A stretch of 7,026 nucleotides of DNA from Deinococcales bacterium. Lineage in GTDB: Bacteria > Deinococcota > Deinococci > Deinococcales > Deinococcaceae. Shown piece after piece: positions 1 through 4,738 of the stretch. The position numbers were made by a program, and so were the translations under genes. Location of the stretch: positions 1-7,026 of the forward strand of contig JACMOA010000329.1 in NCBI GenBank assembly GCA_014378225.1, read 5' to 3'. The notes under the pieces were generated by a model, which worked only from the letters and a program-made list of their open reading frames with translations, had not been told where the DNA came from and did not search any database. Numbering within the stretch: the stretch's first letter is position 1; each line of letters starts with the position of its first letter.

Positions 1-161
1 CGAAACAGAATTCCGCGCTCGAGTTCGGTGATGGTGAAGGTTTTGAATAAAGTCATGGGTTTTGCTCCTTTCTGGGGACGAGGATGGGGTGGGAGTGAGG
101 ACGAGTTCTTTCGCGCTCGAGCGGCGGTTTCTGCTTCTGTTAAGGCTTTAATGCCTCTCAT
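1..161 (-). CDS. N-terminus of a partial gene, possibly an SPFH/slipin-like protein
   Basis: The reading frame is open from ATG at 161 to the left window edge, so only the first 53 residues are visible. Two in-frame ATGs are possible. The one at 161 follows GGAGGTGA with a 5-nt spacer; the one at 56 follows AAAGGAG with an 8-nt spacer. The first 35 residues are rich in Ala, Arg, Lys, Pro and Ser and look like a disordered extension. From the second Met the protein begins MTLFKTFTITELERGILF. The ERGxxF(R) element so close to the N-terminus recalls the start of stomatin/slipin (SPFH, band 7) membrane-associated proteins, where ERGVVFRLG is typical. That family call rests on a few residues and is tentative; that the frame is a real gene is better supported by the two SD sites. 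Which start is used cannot be settled here. Confidence 0.6.
   Translation of the reverse strand, partial: MRGIKALTEAETAARARKNSSSLPPHPRPQKGAKPMTLFKTFTITELERGILF
65..71 (-). promoter_or_regulatory. Second Shine-Dalgarno, for the in-frame ATG at 56
   Basis: The minus strand reads AAAGGAG, then 8 nt, then ATG at 56. This would give a shorter form of the left-edge protein, lacking the 35-residue extension. Confidence 0.55.
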
Positions 162-166
162 AGCGG

Positions 167-174
167 TCACCTCC
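167..174 (-). promoter_or_regulatory. Strong Shine-Dalgarno for the ATG at 161
   Basis: The minus strand reads GGAGGTGA followed by 5 nt (CCGCT) and ATG. This is a near-perfect complement of the 16S rRNA 3' end. It partly overlaps a CTCGAG hexamer (174-179). It argues for translation starting at 161, upstream of the second start at 56. Confidence 0.7.
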
Positions 175-214
175 TCGAGTGGGGAGTGGGTCAAGCTATG
201 TAGCTGACTCGAGT

Positions 215-531
215 CTCTAAACTCATTGCTTAAAAAAGGTGCTCGAGCTTTCCATCACCTTTTCCCGTTCCAGCGGCAAACCGGACGCGCCCAGCCAGAA
301 TGCTCACCTGCTCGAGCATTCAAAGCGTCTCCCTGGAATTGGTCTGCGCCTCCTGCCGCACACCCCAAAAGCAGGTGATAGAGGTCAGAATTATGCAGAT
401 GGCTCGAGGGGGGCGAGGACCCCTTTGCGGCGGGGAATGGGTGCTTTGCGGGTTTACCTTTCGGCATAGCTGCATTAGCGGCGGCGGAAAGCTCGAGCGG
501 TGGATTTGCCTTTCCTTTCGTACTAGGCGAA
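215..531. other. Region without a recognisable gene
   Basis: Open frames of 70-97 codons exist here on both strands, but they overlap each other in conflicting frames. None has a Shine-Dalgarno or leaderless -10 at a sensible distance, and none gives a recognisable protein. The stretch holds four CTCGAG hexamers (242, 311, 403, 492). A short inverted repeat AGGGG/CCCCT lies at 407-424 with an 8-nt loop and no T-tract, so it is not a convincing terminator. The region lies downstream of the minus-strand tRNA array and upstream of the left-edge gene. It may hold the tRNA trailer and the upstream region of that gene; I see no clear promoter. Confidence 0.4.
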
Positions 532-604
532 AAATGGTACGGGATTCGAACCCGCTACACATCGCGTTGAAGGCGATTGCTCTAACCGTTTGAGCTAACC
601 ATGA
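532..604 (-). tRNA. tRNA-like gene with anticodon TCA (reads UGA), imperfect acceptor stem
   Basis: The minus strand folds as a 73-nt class I tRNA. It has U8-A9, a D-stem GCTC/GAGC with GG in the loop, an anticodon stem ATCGC/GCGAT, loop CTTCAAC, a 5-nt variable region GTGTA, a T-stem GCGGG/CCCGT (one G-U) and T-loop TTCGAAT. The anticodon TCA (568-570) pairs with UGA. It is too short, with too small a variable region, to be tRNA-Sec. The acceptor has only five good pairs (ATGGT/ACCAT); positions 1-72 (T-T) and 2-71 (C-T) do not pair, and no CCA is encoded. It could therefore be a suppressor tRNA, a tRNA with an unusual end, or a decaying pseudogene. It is the last of three tandem genes. Amino-acid identity cannot be told. 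Confidence 0.6.
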
Positions 605-605
605 A

Positions 606-624
606 AACCGTTTCTAAGACGGTT
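606..624 (-). terminator. Short hairpin in the spacer between two tRNA genes
   Basis: AACCGT and ACGGTT form a perfect 6-bp stem around a 7-nt loop. On the minus strand a short run TTTT follows directly. The hairpin takes in the last base of the Thr tRNA CCA end and borders the TCA tRNA. It may be a weak terminator or a processing signal in the polycistronic tRNA transcript. Confidence 0.3.
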
Positions 625-698
625 GGAGTGAATTACAGGAGTTGAACCTGTGACCTCCCGATTACAAGTCGGGCGCTCTCCCATTGAGCTAAATTCTC
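624..698 (-). tRNA. tRNA-Thr (anticodon TGT)
   Basis: The minus strand folds as a standard 75-nt tRNA including an encoded CCA. It has acceptor GAGAATT/AATTCAC with one A-A mismatch at 2-71, discriminator T and U8-A9. The D-stem is GCTC/GAGC with loop AATGGGA, and the anticodon stem is CCCGA/TCGGG with loop CTTGTAA. The variable region is AGGTC, the T-stem ACAGG/CCTGT and the T-loop TTCAACT. The anticodon TGT (664-666) reads ACA, hence threonine. It starts only 2 nt after the end of the TTA tRNA and shares its D-arm and variable region almost exactly, which suggests that the two arose by duplication. Confidence 0.85.
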
Positions 699-700
699 GG

Positions 701-772
701 TAGAGAAGGGGGGAGTCGAACCTCCGACCTCTCGAGCTAAACTCGAGCGCTCTCCCACTGAGCTACTTCTCT
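701..772 (-). tRNA. tRNA gene with anticodon TTA (reads UAA), anticodon arm made of two CTCGAG copies
   Basis: The minus strand folds as a 72-nt class I tRNA. It has a perfect 7-bp acceptor (AGAGAAG/CTTCTCT), discriminator A, U8-A9 and D-stem GCTC/GAGC with loop AGTGGGA. The anticodon stem is CTCGA/TCGAG with loop GTTTAGC. The variable region is AGGTC, the T-stem GGAGG/CCCCC (one A-C mismatch) and the T-loop TTCGACT. U33 is present and the anticodon is TTA (738-740), complementary to the stop codon UAA. Position 32 is G, which is unusual. No CCA is encoded. The anticodon arm is exactly two CTCGAG hexamers (731-736, 742-747) around five bases. The gene abuts the Thr tRNA. It may be a working ochre suppressor, a non-canonical tRNA or a tRNA-like relic. 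Confidence 0.65.
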
Positions 773-937
773 GATAGCACAACTCTGCACGTTCGCGGTA
801 TACGCCCGTGGGAAACCCTCGAGCGCACCAGCGAGGACGCAAACCTCTGACCGCTGCTACTGGAGCTTCGGAAGTGCCGCTAAGAAGTGTATATAATTTT
901 CTCAGCTTTCACATGAGCATGATGGCTTAGGTACATG

Positions 938-943
938 TATGTT
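938..943 (+). promoter_or_regulatory. -10 element TATGTT placed for a leaderless mRNA
   Basis: TATGTT ends 5 nt before the ATG at 949, so transcription would start at or next to the start codon. There is no Shine-Dalgarno. No convincing -35 is visible. A second -10-like hexamer, TATAAT, lies further upstream at 892-897 and could give a leadered transcript instead. Confidence 0.5.
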
Positions 944-948
944 AAAAT

Positions 949-1317
949 ATGGAAATGAAGACGTTTTTGGTCGTGTGTGGCTTTCTTCTGTTGAGCGTAC
1001 AAGCTCAAACCCAAAACACCGCGCTCGAGAGCCGCACTTTATGGCGCGGTTACGTGTCCTTCGGCTTCGAGACGAGTGAATTTAGACCGTGTGGCTCGAG
1101 GGAGAAATGGTGGGTCCTCAGCACCAAAGACCTTTCTCAGCGCTATGGCACACTCAGTCCCAAGATGTATGGCTCGGTTTACGTGCGTATGAAGGGAACT
1201 CCCACCATTATGGGAAAATATGGGCATCTGGGCGCGTACCAACGCCAGTTTGCCGTACAAGGCGTGCTCGAGGCTCGAGCGCCGCGTTCGGACGATTGTA
1301 AGGTTAAGGGTTACTGA
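949..1317 (+). CDS. Small secreted protein of unknown function
   Basis: The 122-residue protein starts MEMKTFLVVCGFLLLSVQAQ, a signal peptide with hydrophobic core at about residues 5-17 and a likely signal peptidase I site after Ala19 (VQA). The mature part is about 100 residues with two cysteines (48 and 117) that could form a disulfide. It carries motifs FRPCG (46-49 region), SVYVRMKG (76-83) and GKYGHLGAY (89-97). The pattern of a Cys-Gly near the start, a V-Y-V-R strand and G-x-Y-G-H-L-G resembles small secreted beta-barrel (OB-like, NlpE-C-type) proteins; I cannot name the family with confidence. The ATG at 955 is an alternative start, but the one at 949 fits the leaderless -10. It converges on the DUF218 gene. 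Confidence 0.75.
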   Translation: MEMKTFLVVCGFLLLSVQAQTQNTALESRTLWRGYVSFGFETSEFRPCGSREKWWVLSTKDLSQRYGTLSPKMYGSVYVRMKGTPTIMGKYGHLGAYQRQFAVQGVLEARAPRSDDCKVKGY

Positions 1318-1352
1318 GTTTGTTGAAGGCAGACGGCAGAAAAATATCAAGG

Positions 1353-1380
1353 TCTGGAATCTGAAATCTGGAATCTGATG
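1353..1380. repeat. Four tandem heptamers at a convergent gene junction
   Basis: Four 7-nt units in a row: copies 1 and 3 are TCTGGAA, copy 2 is TCTGAAA and copy 4 is TCTGATG. Just upstream at 1328-1341 there are two copies of another heptamer, GGCAGAC and GGCAGAA. Both lie between the stops of the secreted-protein gene and the DUF218 gene. Confidence 0.7.
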
Positions 1381-1389
1381 TTTGCAAAC

Positions 1390-1968
1390 TCACCGCATCG
1401 CATCATTGCCAAAAATTTTTTGCACCACCAGCAAAACCCGCTCTCGGTTTCTGTATTCGCGGCCCTGTTCAGTGCGGATAATCAGTGGTGTGGGCGAGAC
1501 ATCCGCCCTCAGGCCCAGATTCTGCGCGATAGCCAGCGCTCGAGGAGCGTGAACATCGTCTGTGACCAGAGTAATGGGCGCGTCTGGTGTGATTAAAAGG
1601 GTGCGGCTGTTCTCGAGGTTCTGCACGGTGTTATGGCTCGAGCGTTCAGAAAAAACCATTGCCGCTGGCACACCTCTGGACTCGAGGTAAGATTTTCCCA
1701 CGCCGCCTTCGCTAAATCTATCGCCCTTGCCTATGCCGCCTGAGACTATAATGCGCTTGACACCGCCAAGACGGTACAGCTCGAGCGCGTGGTCCAGACG
1801 GCGTTTGAACAGCGGTGAAGGCTTACCGTTGTACTGGGCGGCTCCCAGCACAATCAGGGTGGGCGCAGGCCGCAAGGTTACACGAATGGGTTGAAAGACG
1901 TTTAGAGTCCAGAACCCCAGAAAGCCCATAGTTCCCAGCAGGACAAACCATTTTATAAAACGCGGCAC
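1390..1968 (-). CDS. DUF218 (YdcF/SanA-like) membrane-anchored protein
   Basis: Starting at GTG 1968 the protein has 192 residues. A single N-terminal membrane segment (about residues 7-25) is followed by the DUF218 domain. It shows the family landmarks: a strand LIVLGAAQYNG, the RLDHALELYRLGGVKRIIVSGG block, EGGVGKSYLESRGVP, SERSSHNTVQNLENS (the E..S.NT.EN signature) and ITLVTDDVHAPRALAIAQ. Proteins of this kind act at the cell envelope; in E. coli SanA affects outer-membrane barrier function, but the biochemical activity is poorly defined. I chose 1968 because a TACACT -10 lies 7 nt upstream and the membrane segment then sits at the N-terminus. A TTG at 2046, 4 nt after the aroA stop, would add 26 residues. 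It lies downstream of aroA on the same strand. Confidence 0.85.
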   Translation of the reverse strand: MPRFIKWFVLLGTMGFLGFWTLNVFQPIRVTLRPAPTLIVLGAAQYNGKPSPLFKRRLDHALELYRLGGVKRIIVSGGIGKGDRFSEGGVGKSYLESRGVPAAMVFSERSSHNTVQNLENSRTLLITPDAPITLVTDDVHAPRALAIAQNLGLRADVSPTPLIIRTEQGREYRNRERVLLVVQKIFGNDAMR

Positions 1969-1975
1969 AAAGAAT

Positions 1976-1981
1976 AGTGTA
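1976..1981 (-). promoter_or_regulatory. -10 element TACACT placed for a leaderless DUF218 mRNA
   Basis: On the minus strand TACACT is followed by 7 nt and the GTG at 1968. No Shine-Dalgarno precedes this GTG. This suggests that the gene has its own promoter in addition to any read-through from aroA. No good -35 match is visible. Confidence 0.45.
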
Positions 1982-2050
1982 ACGCATGGAATGGGCAGAC
2001 TCGAGTGAATTTTTGTGAATTCTATTCGGGCGCTCGAGATAAGCAAAGAT

Positions 2051-3379
2051 TTACAGCGTCAAATACTCAAACTTAGCGCCCAACCGCTCGAGATGTTGAA
2101 AGAAATCGGGATAACTTTTGCGGATATGGTGCGCCCCAGAAATCCGAACAGGTTGGCTCGAGCGCATTCCCAGCAGGGTGAGCAACATAATCATCCGGTG
2201 GTCTCCATGCCCATCGGCAGTAATTCCGCCTCCCAGCCGCACGTCTCCGCGTCCCACTATGCTCAGGCTGTCTCGAGTCTCAGAAGCGCTCACCTTCATT
2301 CGCTCGAGTTCGCCTCTCGTGTCTGAAATCCGGTCACACTCTTTGAGGCGCAGGGTGTACACGTTCTCAAAGTGAGTTTCACCCTTGGCAAAGGCGGCCA
2401 CCGCGCTCAGCGCTTGAACCGCGTCCGTGAACAGGTCTCCGTCTCGAGTGACCCCGCGCAACGCTTTGCCGCCCCGAACCGTCAGGCTCGAGCCGCTCCG
2501 CACGATGTCCGAGCCCATCTGCTGTAGAACCGCCACCCCCTCGCGCTCTCCCTGAAGGTCCTCCTCGAGCAGATTGTGAACCGTTACCTCACCCGGTAAA
2601 ATCACTGCCGCCCCCAGCAGGGCGATGGAACCGGGATAATCGCCTGGAACCGTGACCTCGAGCGCACAGTATTTTTGATTTCCCGGAACCGTGATGGTCC
2701 GCAAATCCGGGTCTGCACTCCACTTCACCCCAAAGATGGAAAGCGTGTGTAAAGTCTGGCGCAGCGGCCCAGTGCTCTTGATGTCGCCCTCAAGCGTGAT
2801 TTTTAGACCTTCTGGCAAGAGTGGAGCCAGAAAAATTAGACCACTGGTGTATTGACTCGAGAGGTCTGCACGGATACTCACTGCGCCTCCCATTAAATGC
2901 CCAGCCTGAATATGGATAGGAAGCTTTCCCTCCACGCTCGAGGTCTTTGCGCCCAGACGCTCGAGGGCTGCCAATAAATCGCCGTGTGGACGCCTGCCCA
3001 GGCTGTCCGGGTAATCGGTGACAAAGTGGGTGGACGGTGTGAGCGCTGCCAGCCCCATCAAGAAACGCGCCACCGCGCCGGCATTATGGGGGTTTAAAGT
3101 CTGCCCGCCTCGAGGGTGAGACCCAAAACCCGTCACCCGTAGGTTTGAACCTTCACGTTCTAAAGTCGCGCCCCAACCCTCGAGACATTCCTGAAGCGCG
3201 GCACTGTCTTCACTGGTCGCTACACCCCGCACCAGGGTTTCACCTTCTGAAAGCGCGGCGGCAATCAAAAAACGGGTGGTGTAATTTTTGCTGGGCTGTG
3301 CAGTCAGTTCGCCCTCAAGCCGCTGGACCGGATGGACTAGCACATCAAATTTCTCGGGCAGGTGGGCGGATAAAGTCAT
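2051..3379 (-). CDS. aroA: 3-phosphoshikimate 1-carboxyvinyltransferase (EPSP synthase)
   Basis: The 442-residue cytoplasmic enzyme joins phosphoenolpyruvate to shikimate-3-phosphate in the shikimate pathway to aromatic amino acids. The length is typical. Active-site blocks are present: QPSKNYTTR (Lys31), HNAGAVARF (99-106), RRPHGDLLAAL (Arg130), SSQYTSG (174-180), FTDAVQAL (Asp319, the catalytic Asp313 of E. coli), LRLKECDR (Glu347, Glu341 of E. coli), GDHRMIM (392-398) and IRKSYPDFF (Lys421). Two blocks differ from the common form: NAGT is NAGA, and the usual PGDxSSA is PGDYPGS (246-251). The glycine equivalent to E. coli Gly96 is kept, so a glyphosate-sensitive class I enzyme is the default expectation. 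The start at 3379 fits the family and a leaderless -10; the frame stays open upstream to 3538 but that part is not AroA-like. Confidence 0.95.
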   Translation of the reverse strand: MTLSAHLPEKFDVLVHPVQRLEGELTAQPSKNYTTRFLIAAALSEGETLVRGVATSEDSAALQECLEGWGATLEREGSNLRVTGFGSHPRGGQTLNPHNAGAVARFLMGLAALTPSTHFVTDYPDSLGRRPHGDLLAALERLGAKTSSVEGKLPIHIQAGHLMGGAVSIRADLSSQYTSGLIFLAPLLPEGLKITLEGDIKSTGPLRQTLHTLSIFGVKWSADPDLRTITVPGNQKYCALEVTVPGDYPGSIALLGAAVILPGEVTVHNLLEEDLQGEREGVAVLQQMGSDIVRSGSSLTVRGGKALRGVTRDGDLFTDAVQALSAVAAFAKGETHFENVYTLRLKECDRISDTRGELERMKVSASETRDSLSIVGRGDVRLGGGITADGHGDHRMIMLLTLLGMRSSQPVRISGAHHIRKSYPDFFQHLERLGAKFEYLTL

Positions 3380-3385
3380 ACTTTC

Positions 3386-3391
3386 ATTGTA
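3386..3391 (-). promoter_or_regulatory. -10 element TACAAT placed for a leaderless aroA mRNA
   Basis: On the minus strand TACAAT is followed by GAAAGT (6 nt) and ATG of aroA. This near-consensus hexamer at this distance puts the transcription start at the start codon. The -35 and spacer region is occupied by the 26-bp palindrome. Confidence 0.65.
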
Positions 3392-3392
3392 G

Positions 3393-3418
3393 AAGCTCAC
3401 CGCTCGAGCGGTGAGCTT
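3393..3418. promoter_or_regulatory. Perfect 26-bp palindrome next to the aroA -10
   Basis: Each 13-nt arm is AAGCTCACCGCTC and its reverse complement, with no spacer, centred on a CTCGAG hexamer (3403-3408). It ends one base from the aroA -10 hexamer and covers roughly -14 to -39 from the expected start. That position suggests an operator for a dimeric regulator. It could also act on the divergent lepB promoter. A terminator is less likely because it lies between divergent genes and no T-tract follows. Confidence 0.5.
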
Positions 3419-3556
3419 TGGAGATAGACATTGGCTGGCGTGCAATGTGCAATAGACTTTTTCACGAGTTTGATTAGTGTGAAAGACTGGCGTGTCAAAA
3501 CCCGCCCTCCACCGCCTGCTTCTCACCACTTCGACCAAAGCTCACCTCATTTGCTG

Positions 3557-3562
3557 TACCCT
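3557..3562 (+). promoter_or_regulatory. -10-like TACCCT placed for a leaderless lepB mRNA
   Basis: TACCCT is followed by 7 nt and GTG at 3570. It is weaker than the aroA element and lacks a well-spaced -35, but it supports the choice of the shorter lepB start. Confidence 0.35.
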
Positions 3563-3569
3563 CACCTAC

Positions 3570-4130
3570 GTGCTTTCCCGTTCCCTCAAACTCTTCAAAA
3601 GCTGGCTTCTCCCTCTGCTTCTGCTGTGGCTCTTTTACACCTTCATCGGCACTCTGGCCCGCATCAACGGCTCGAGCATGAGTCCCACGCTCGAGGATGG
3701 GATGGCGGTCTGGATGTGGAAGTGGTCCCGTTTTAACTCGAGCTGGCCGGATTATGGCGAAGTGGTGGCGACCCTGGTCCCGCCCAATCAAACGCCCTAC
3801 AGCACCGAAAGCGGAATCTTTGGTTCTGAGCGGCGTACCCGCTACGTCAAGCGCGTGGTGGGCAAACCCGGCGATACCCTCGAGCTGAAAGAGGGCGAAC
3901 TCCTCCGCAACGGGACAAAAGTGGCCGAAAAATACACCTCGAGCGAAGTAGCAGCTTTCTCGAGTGAAAAAATCACCCTTGAGCCGAATCAATATTTTGT
4001 GTTGGGCGACAACCGCAGGCTGGGTGAGAGCATAGACAGCCGCTTTTTTGGCCCGGTGACGCGCTCGGATTTGCTGGGACAGGTGAGCTGGGTGGTATGG
4101 CCGCCCGCGAGCTGGGGGGCTGTGCGGTGA
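3570..4130 (+). CDS. lepB: Signal peptidase I (type I leader peptidase)
   Basis: This membrane-bound serine protease removes signal peptides from exported proteins at the outer face of the cytoplasmic membrane. From GTG 3570 it has 186 residues, the length of the short Gram-positive-type enzymes with a single membrane anchor (about residues 10-27, LPLLLLWLFYTFIG). Box B, GSSMSPTL, holds the nucleophile Ser36. Box D, RYVKRVVGKPGD, holds the general base Lys94. Box E, GDNRRLGESIDSRFFG, contains the structural GDN and SxDSR. All catalytic elements are intact. The GTG at 3492 would add 26 residues of unlikely composition. It is divergent from aroA and is followed on the same strand by the VOC gene after about 170 bp. 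Confidence 0.95.
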   Translation: MLSRSLKLFKSWLLPLLLLWLFYTFIGTLARINGSSMSPTLEDGMAVWMWKWSRFNSSWPDYGEVVATLVPPNQTPYSTESGIFGSERRTRYVKRVVGKPGDTLELKEGELLRNGTKVAEKYTSSEVAAFSSEKITLEPNQYFVLGDNRRLGESIDSRFFGPVTRSDLLGQVSWVVWPPASWGAVR

Positions 4131-4185
4131 AAGAGAAAGAGGTGTTGCGGAGGTGGCACAGAGCTTAAAACCGGGTTTGGCCAGT

Positions 4186-4212
4186 TTGAACAAAATTGTG
4201 TATGGATATAAA
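4186..4212 (+). promoter_or_regulatory. Possible promoter between lepB and the VOC gene
   Basis: TTGAAC (4186-4191) and TATAAA (4207-4212) are separated by 15 nt, or 16 if the -35 is read as TTTGAA. The spacing is short. If used, the leader to the ATG at 4305 would be about 85 nt and would contain a 9-nt direct repeat TTTGAGTTT (4220-4228 and 4241-4249). No Shine-Dalgarno precedes 4305. Confidence 0.3.
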
Positions 4213-4304
4213 ACGAGAATTTGAGTTTCGCCCGCTCGAGTTTGAGTTTTTTATAGCTCGAGACAGAATTGCTTTTTTGAATACGGTGTGAAACAATCTT
4301 AACC

Positions 4305-4697
4305 ATGACCCCCAAACTGGACATGATTGGTTTAGTGGTGCAGGACATGGCCTCGAGCTTGGCGTTTTACCGTCGCTTTGATCTCGAGTTTCCCCAAGGC
4401 TCCGAACTCGAGGGCCATGTTGAAGTTACCCTGCCAGGTGGATTGCGTCTGAGTTGGGATACGCTCGAGGTTATCCACAGCTTTGACCCAAGTTGGAGTG
4501 CTCCGGTGGGAAGCTCGAGGGTTGCGCTGTCTTTTCTGCTCGAGACGCCCGCAGAAGTAGACGCTAAATTTGCCGAACTCGAGTCTGCGGGGTGCGAGGT
4601 GCATAAAGCGCCGTGGGACGCTTTTTGGGGACAGCGTTATGCTATTTTTAAGGACCCAGACGGCAACACTGTGGATTTGTTCGCGTCGTTGGTTTGA
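4305..4697 (+). CDS. VOC (glyoxalase/bleomycin resistance) superfamily protein
   Basis: The 130-residue cytoplasmic protein has the two beta-alpha-beta-beta-beta halves of the vicinal oxygen chelate fold: about 5-51 (MIGLVVQDMASSLAFYRRF opens the first) and 72-128. The second ends with WGQRYAIFKDPDGNTVDLF, the most typical signature of the superfamily. The metal ligands of true glyoxalase I are not evident: the first strand has IGLVV where His is usual, and the final strand ends VDLF rather than xExF. It is therefore more likely a bleomycin-resistance-like or uncharacterised VOC protein than a glyoxalase. The gene holds seven CTCGAG hexamers in 393 bp. Start: first ATG of the domain; no clear SD. 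It converges on the zinc-ribbon gene, with 26 bp between the stops. Confidence 0.88.
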   Translation: MTPKLDMIGLVVQDMASSLAFYRRFDLEFPQGSELEGHVEVTLPGGLRLSWDTLEVIHSFDPSWSAPVGSSRVALSFLLETPAEVDAKFAELESAGCEVHKAPWDAFWGQRYAIFKDPDGNTVDLFASLV

Positions 4698-4738
4698 AAA
4701 TCAAAGAGTTAAAAGCGAAAAACTCAGAGTTCAGGTAA
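4697..4738. repeat. Degenerate heptamer-periodic tract at the second convergent junction
   Basis: Read in sevens the sequence runs AAAATCA, AAGAGTT, AAAAGCG, AAAAACT, CAGAGTT, CAGGTAA. AAGAGTT and CAGAGTT are three units apart. The period is much less exact than at 1353-1380. A weak GAGTT/AACTC stem (4706-4725, 10-nt loop) lies inside it but is not a convincing terminator. Confidence 0.35.

Noticed and set aside
407..424. AGGGG/CCCCT hairpin as a rho-independent terminator
   Set aside because: The stem is short, there is no T-run on either strand, and no gene clearly ends there.
320..562. Minus-strand frame continuing past a single in-frame TGA into a further 27 codons, tempting as a UGA-recoded gene next to a TCA tRNA
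   Set aside because: The product has no recognisable similarity or coding character, and no SD or leaderless -10 precedes it. One in-frame TGA is expected by chance.
532..604. tRNA-Sec (selenocysteine)
   Set aside because: The anticodon fits, but the RNA is only about 73 nt with a 5-nt variable region and a normal D-arm, unlike the long class II tRNA-Sec.
633..842. Minus-strand open frame of 69 codons
   Set aside because: It runs through two clear tRNA folds; the protein is a by-product of tRNA sequence.
777..842. A fourth tRNA upstream of the TTA tRNA
   Set aside because: I find no T-arm with a TTCRANY loop or a matching acceptor in this stretch on either strand.
3495..4193. Long minus-strand open frame of 232 codons
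   Set aside because: It lies antisense to lepB, whose catalytic motifs are intact, and its product is low in recognisable features. It is a shadow frame.
4706..4725. GAGTT/AACTC hairpin as a bidirectional terminator
   Set aside because: Five A-T-rich pairs with a 10-nt loop are too weak to support a terminator call.
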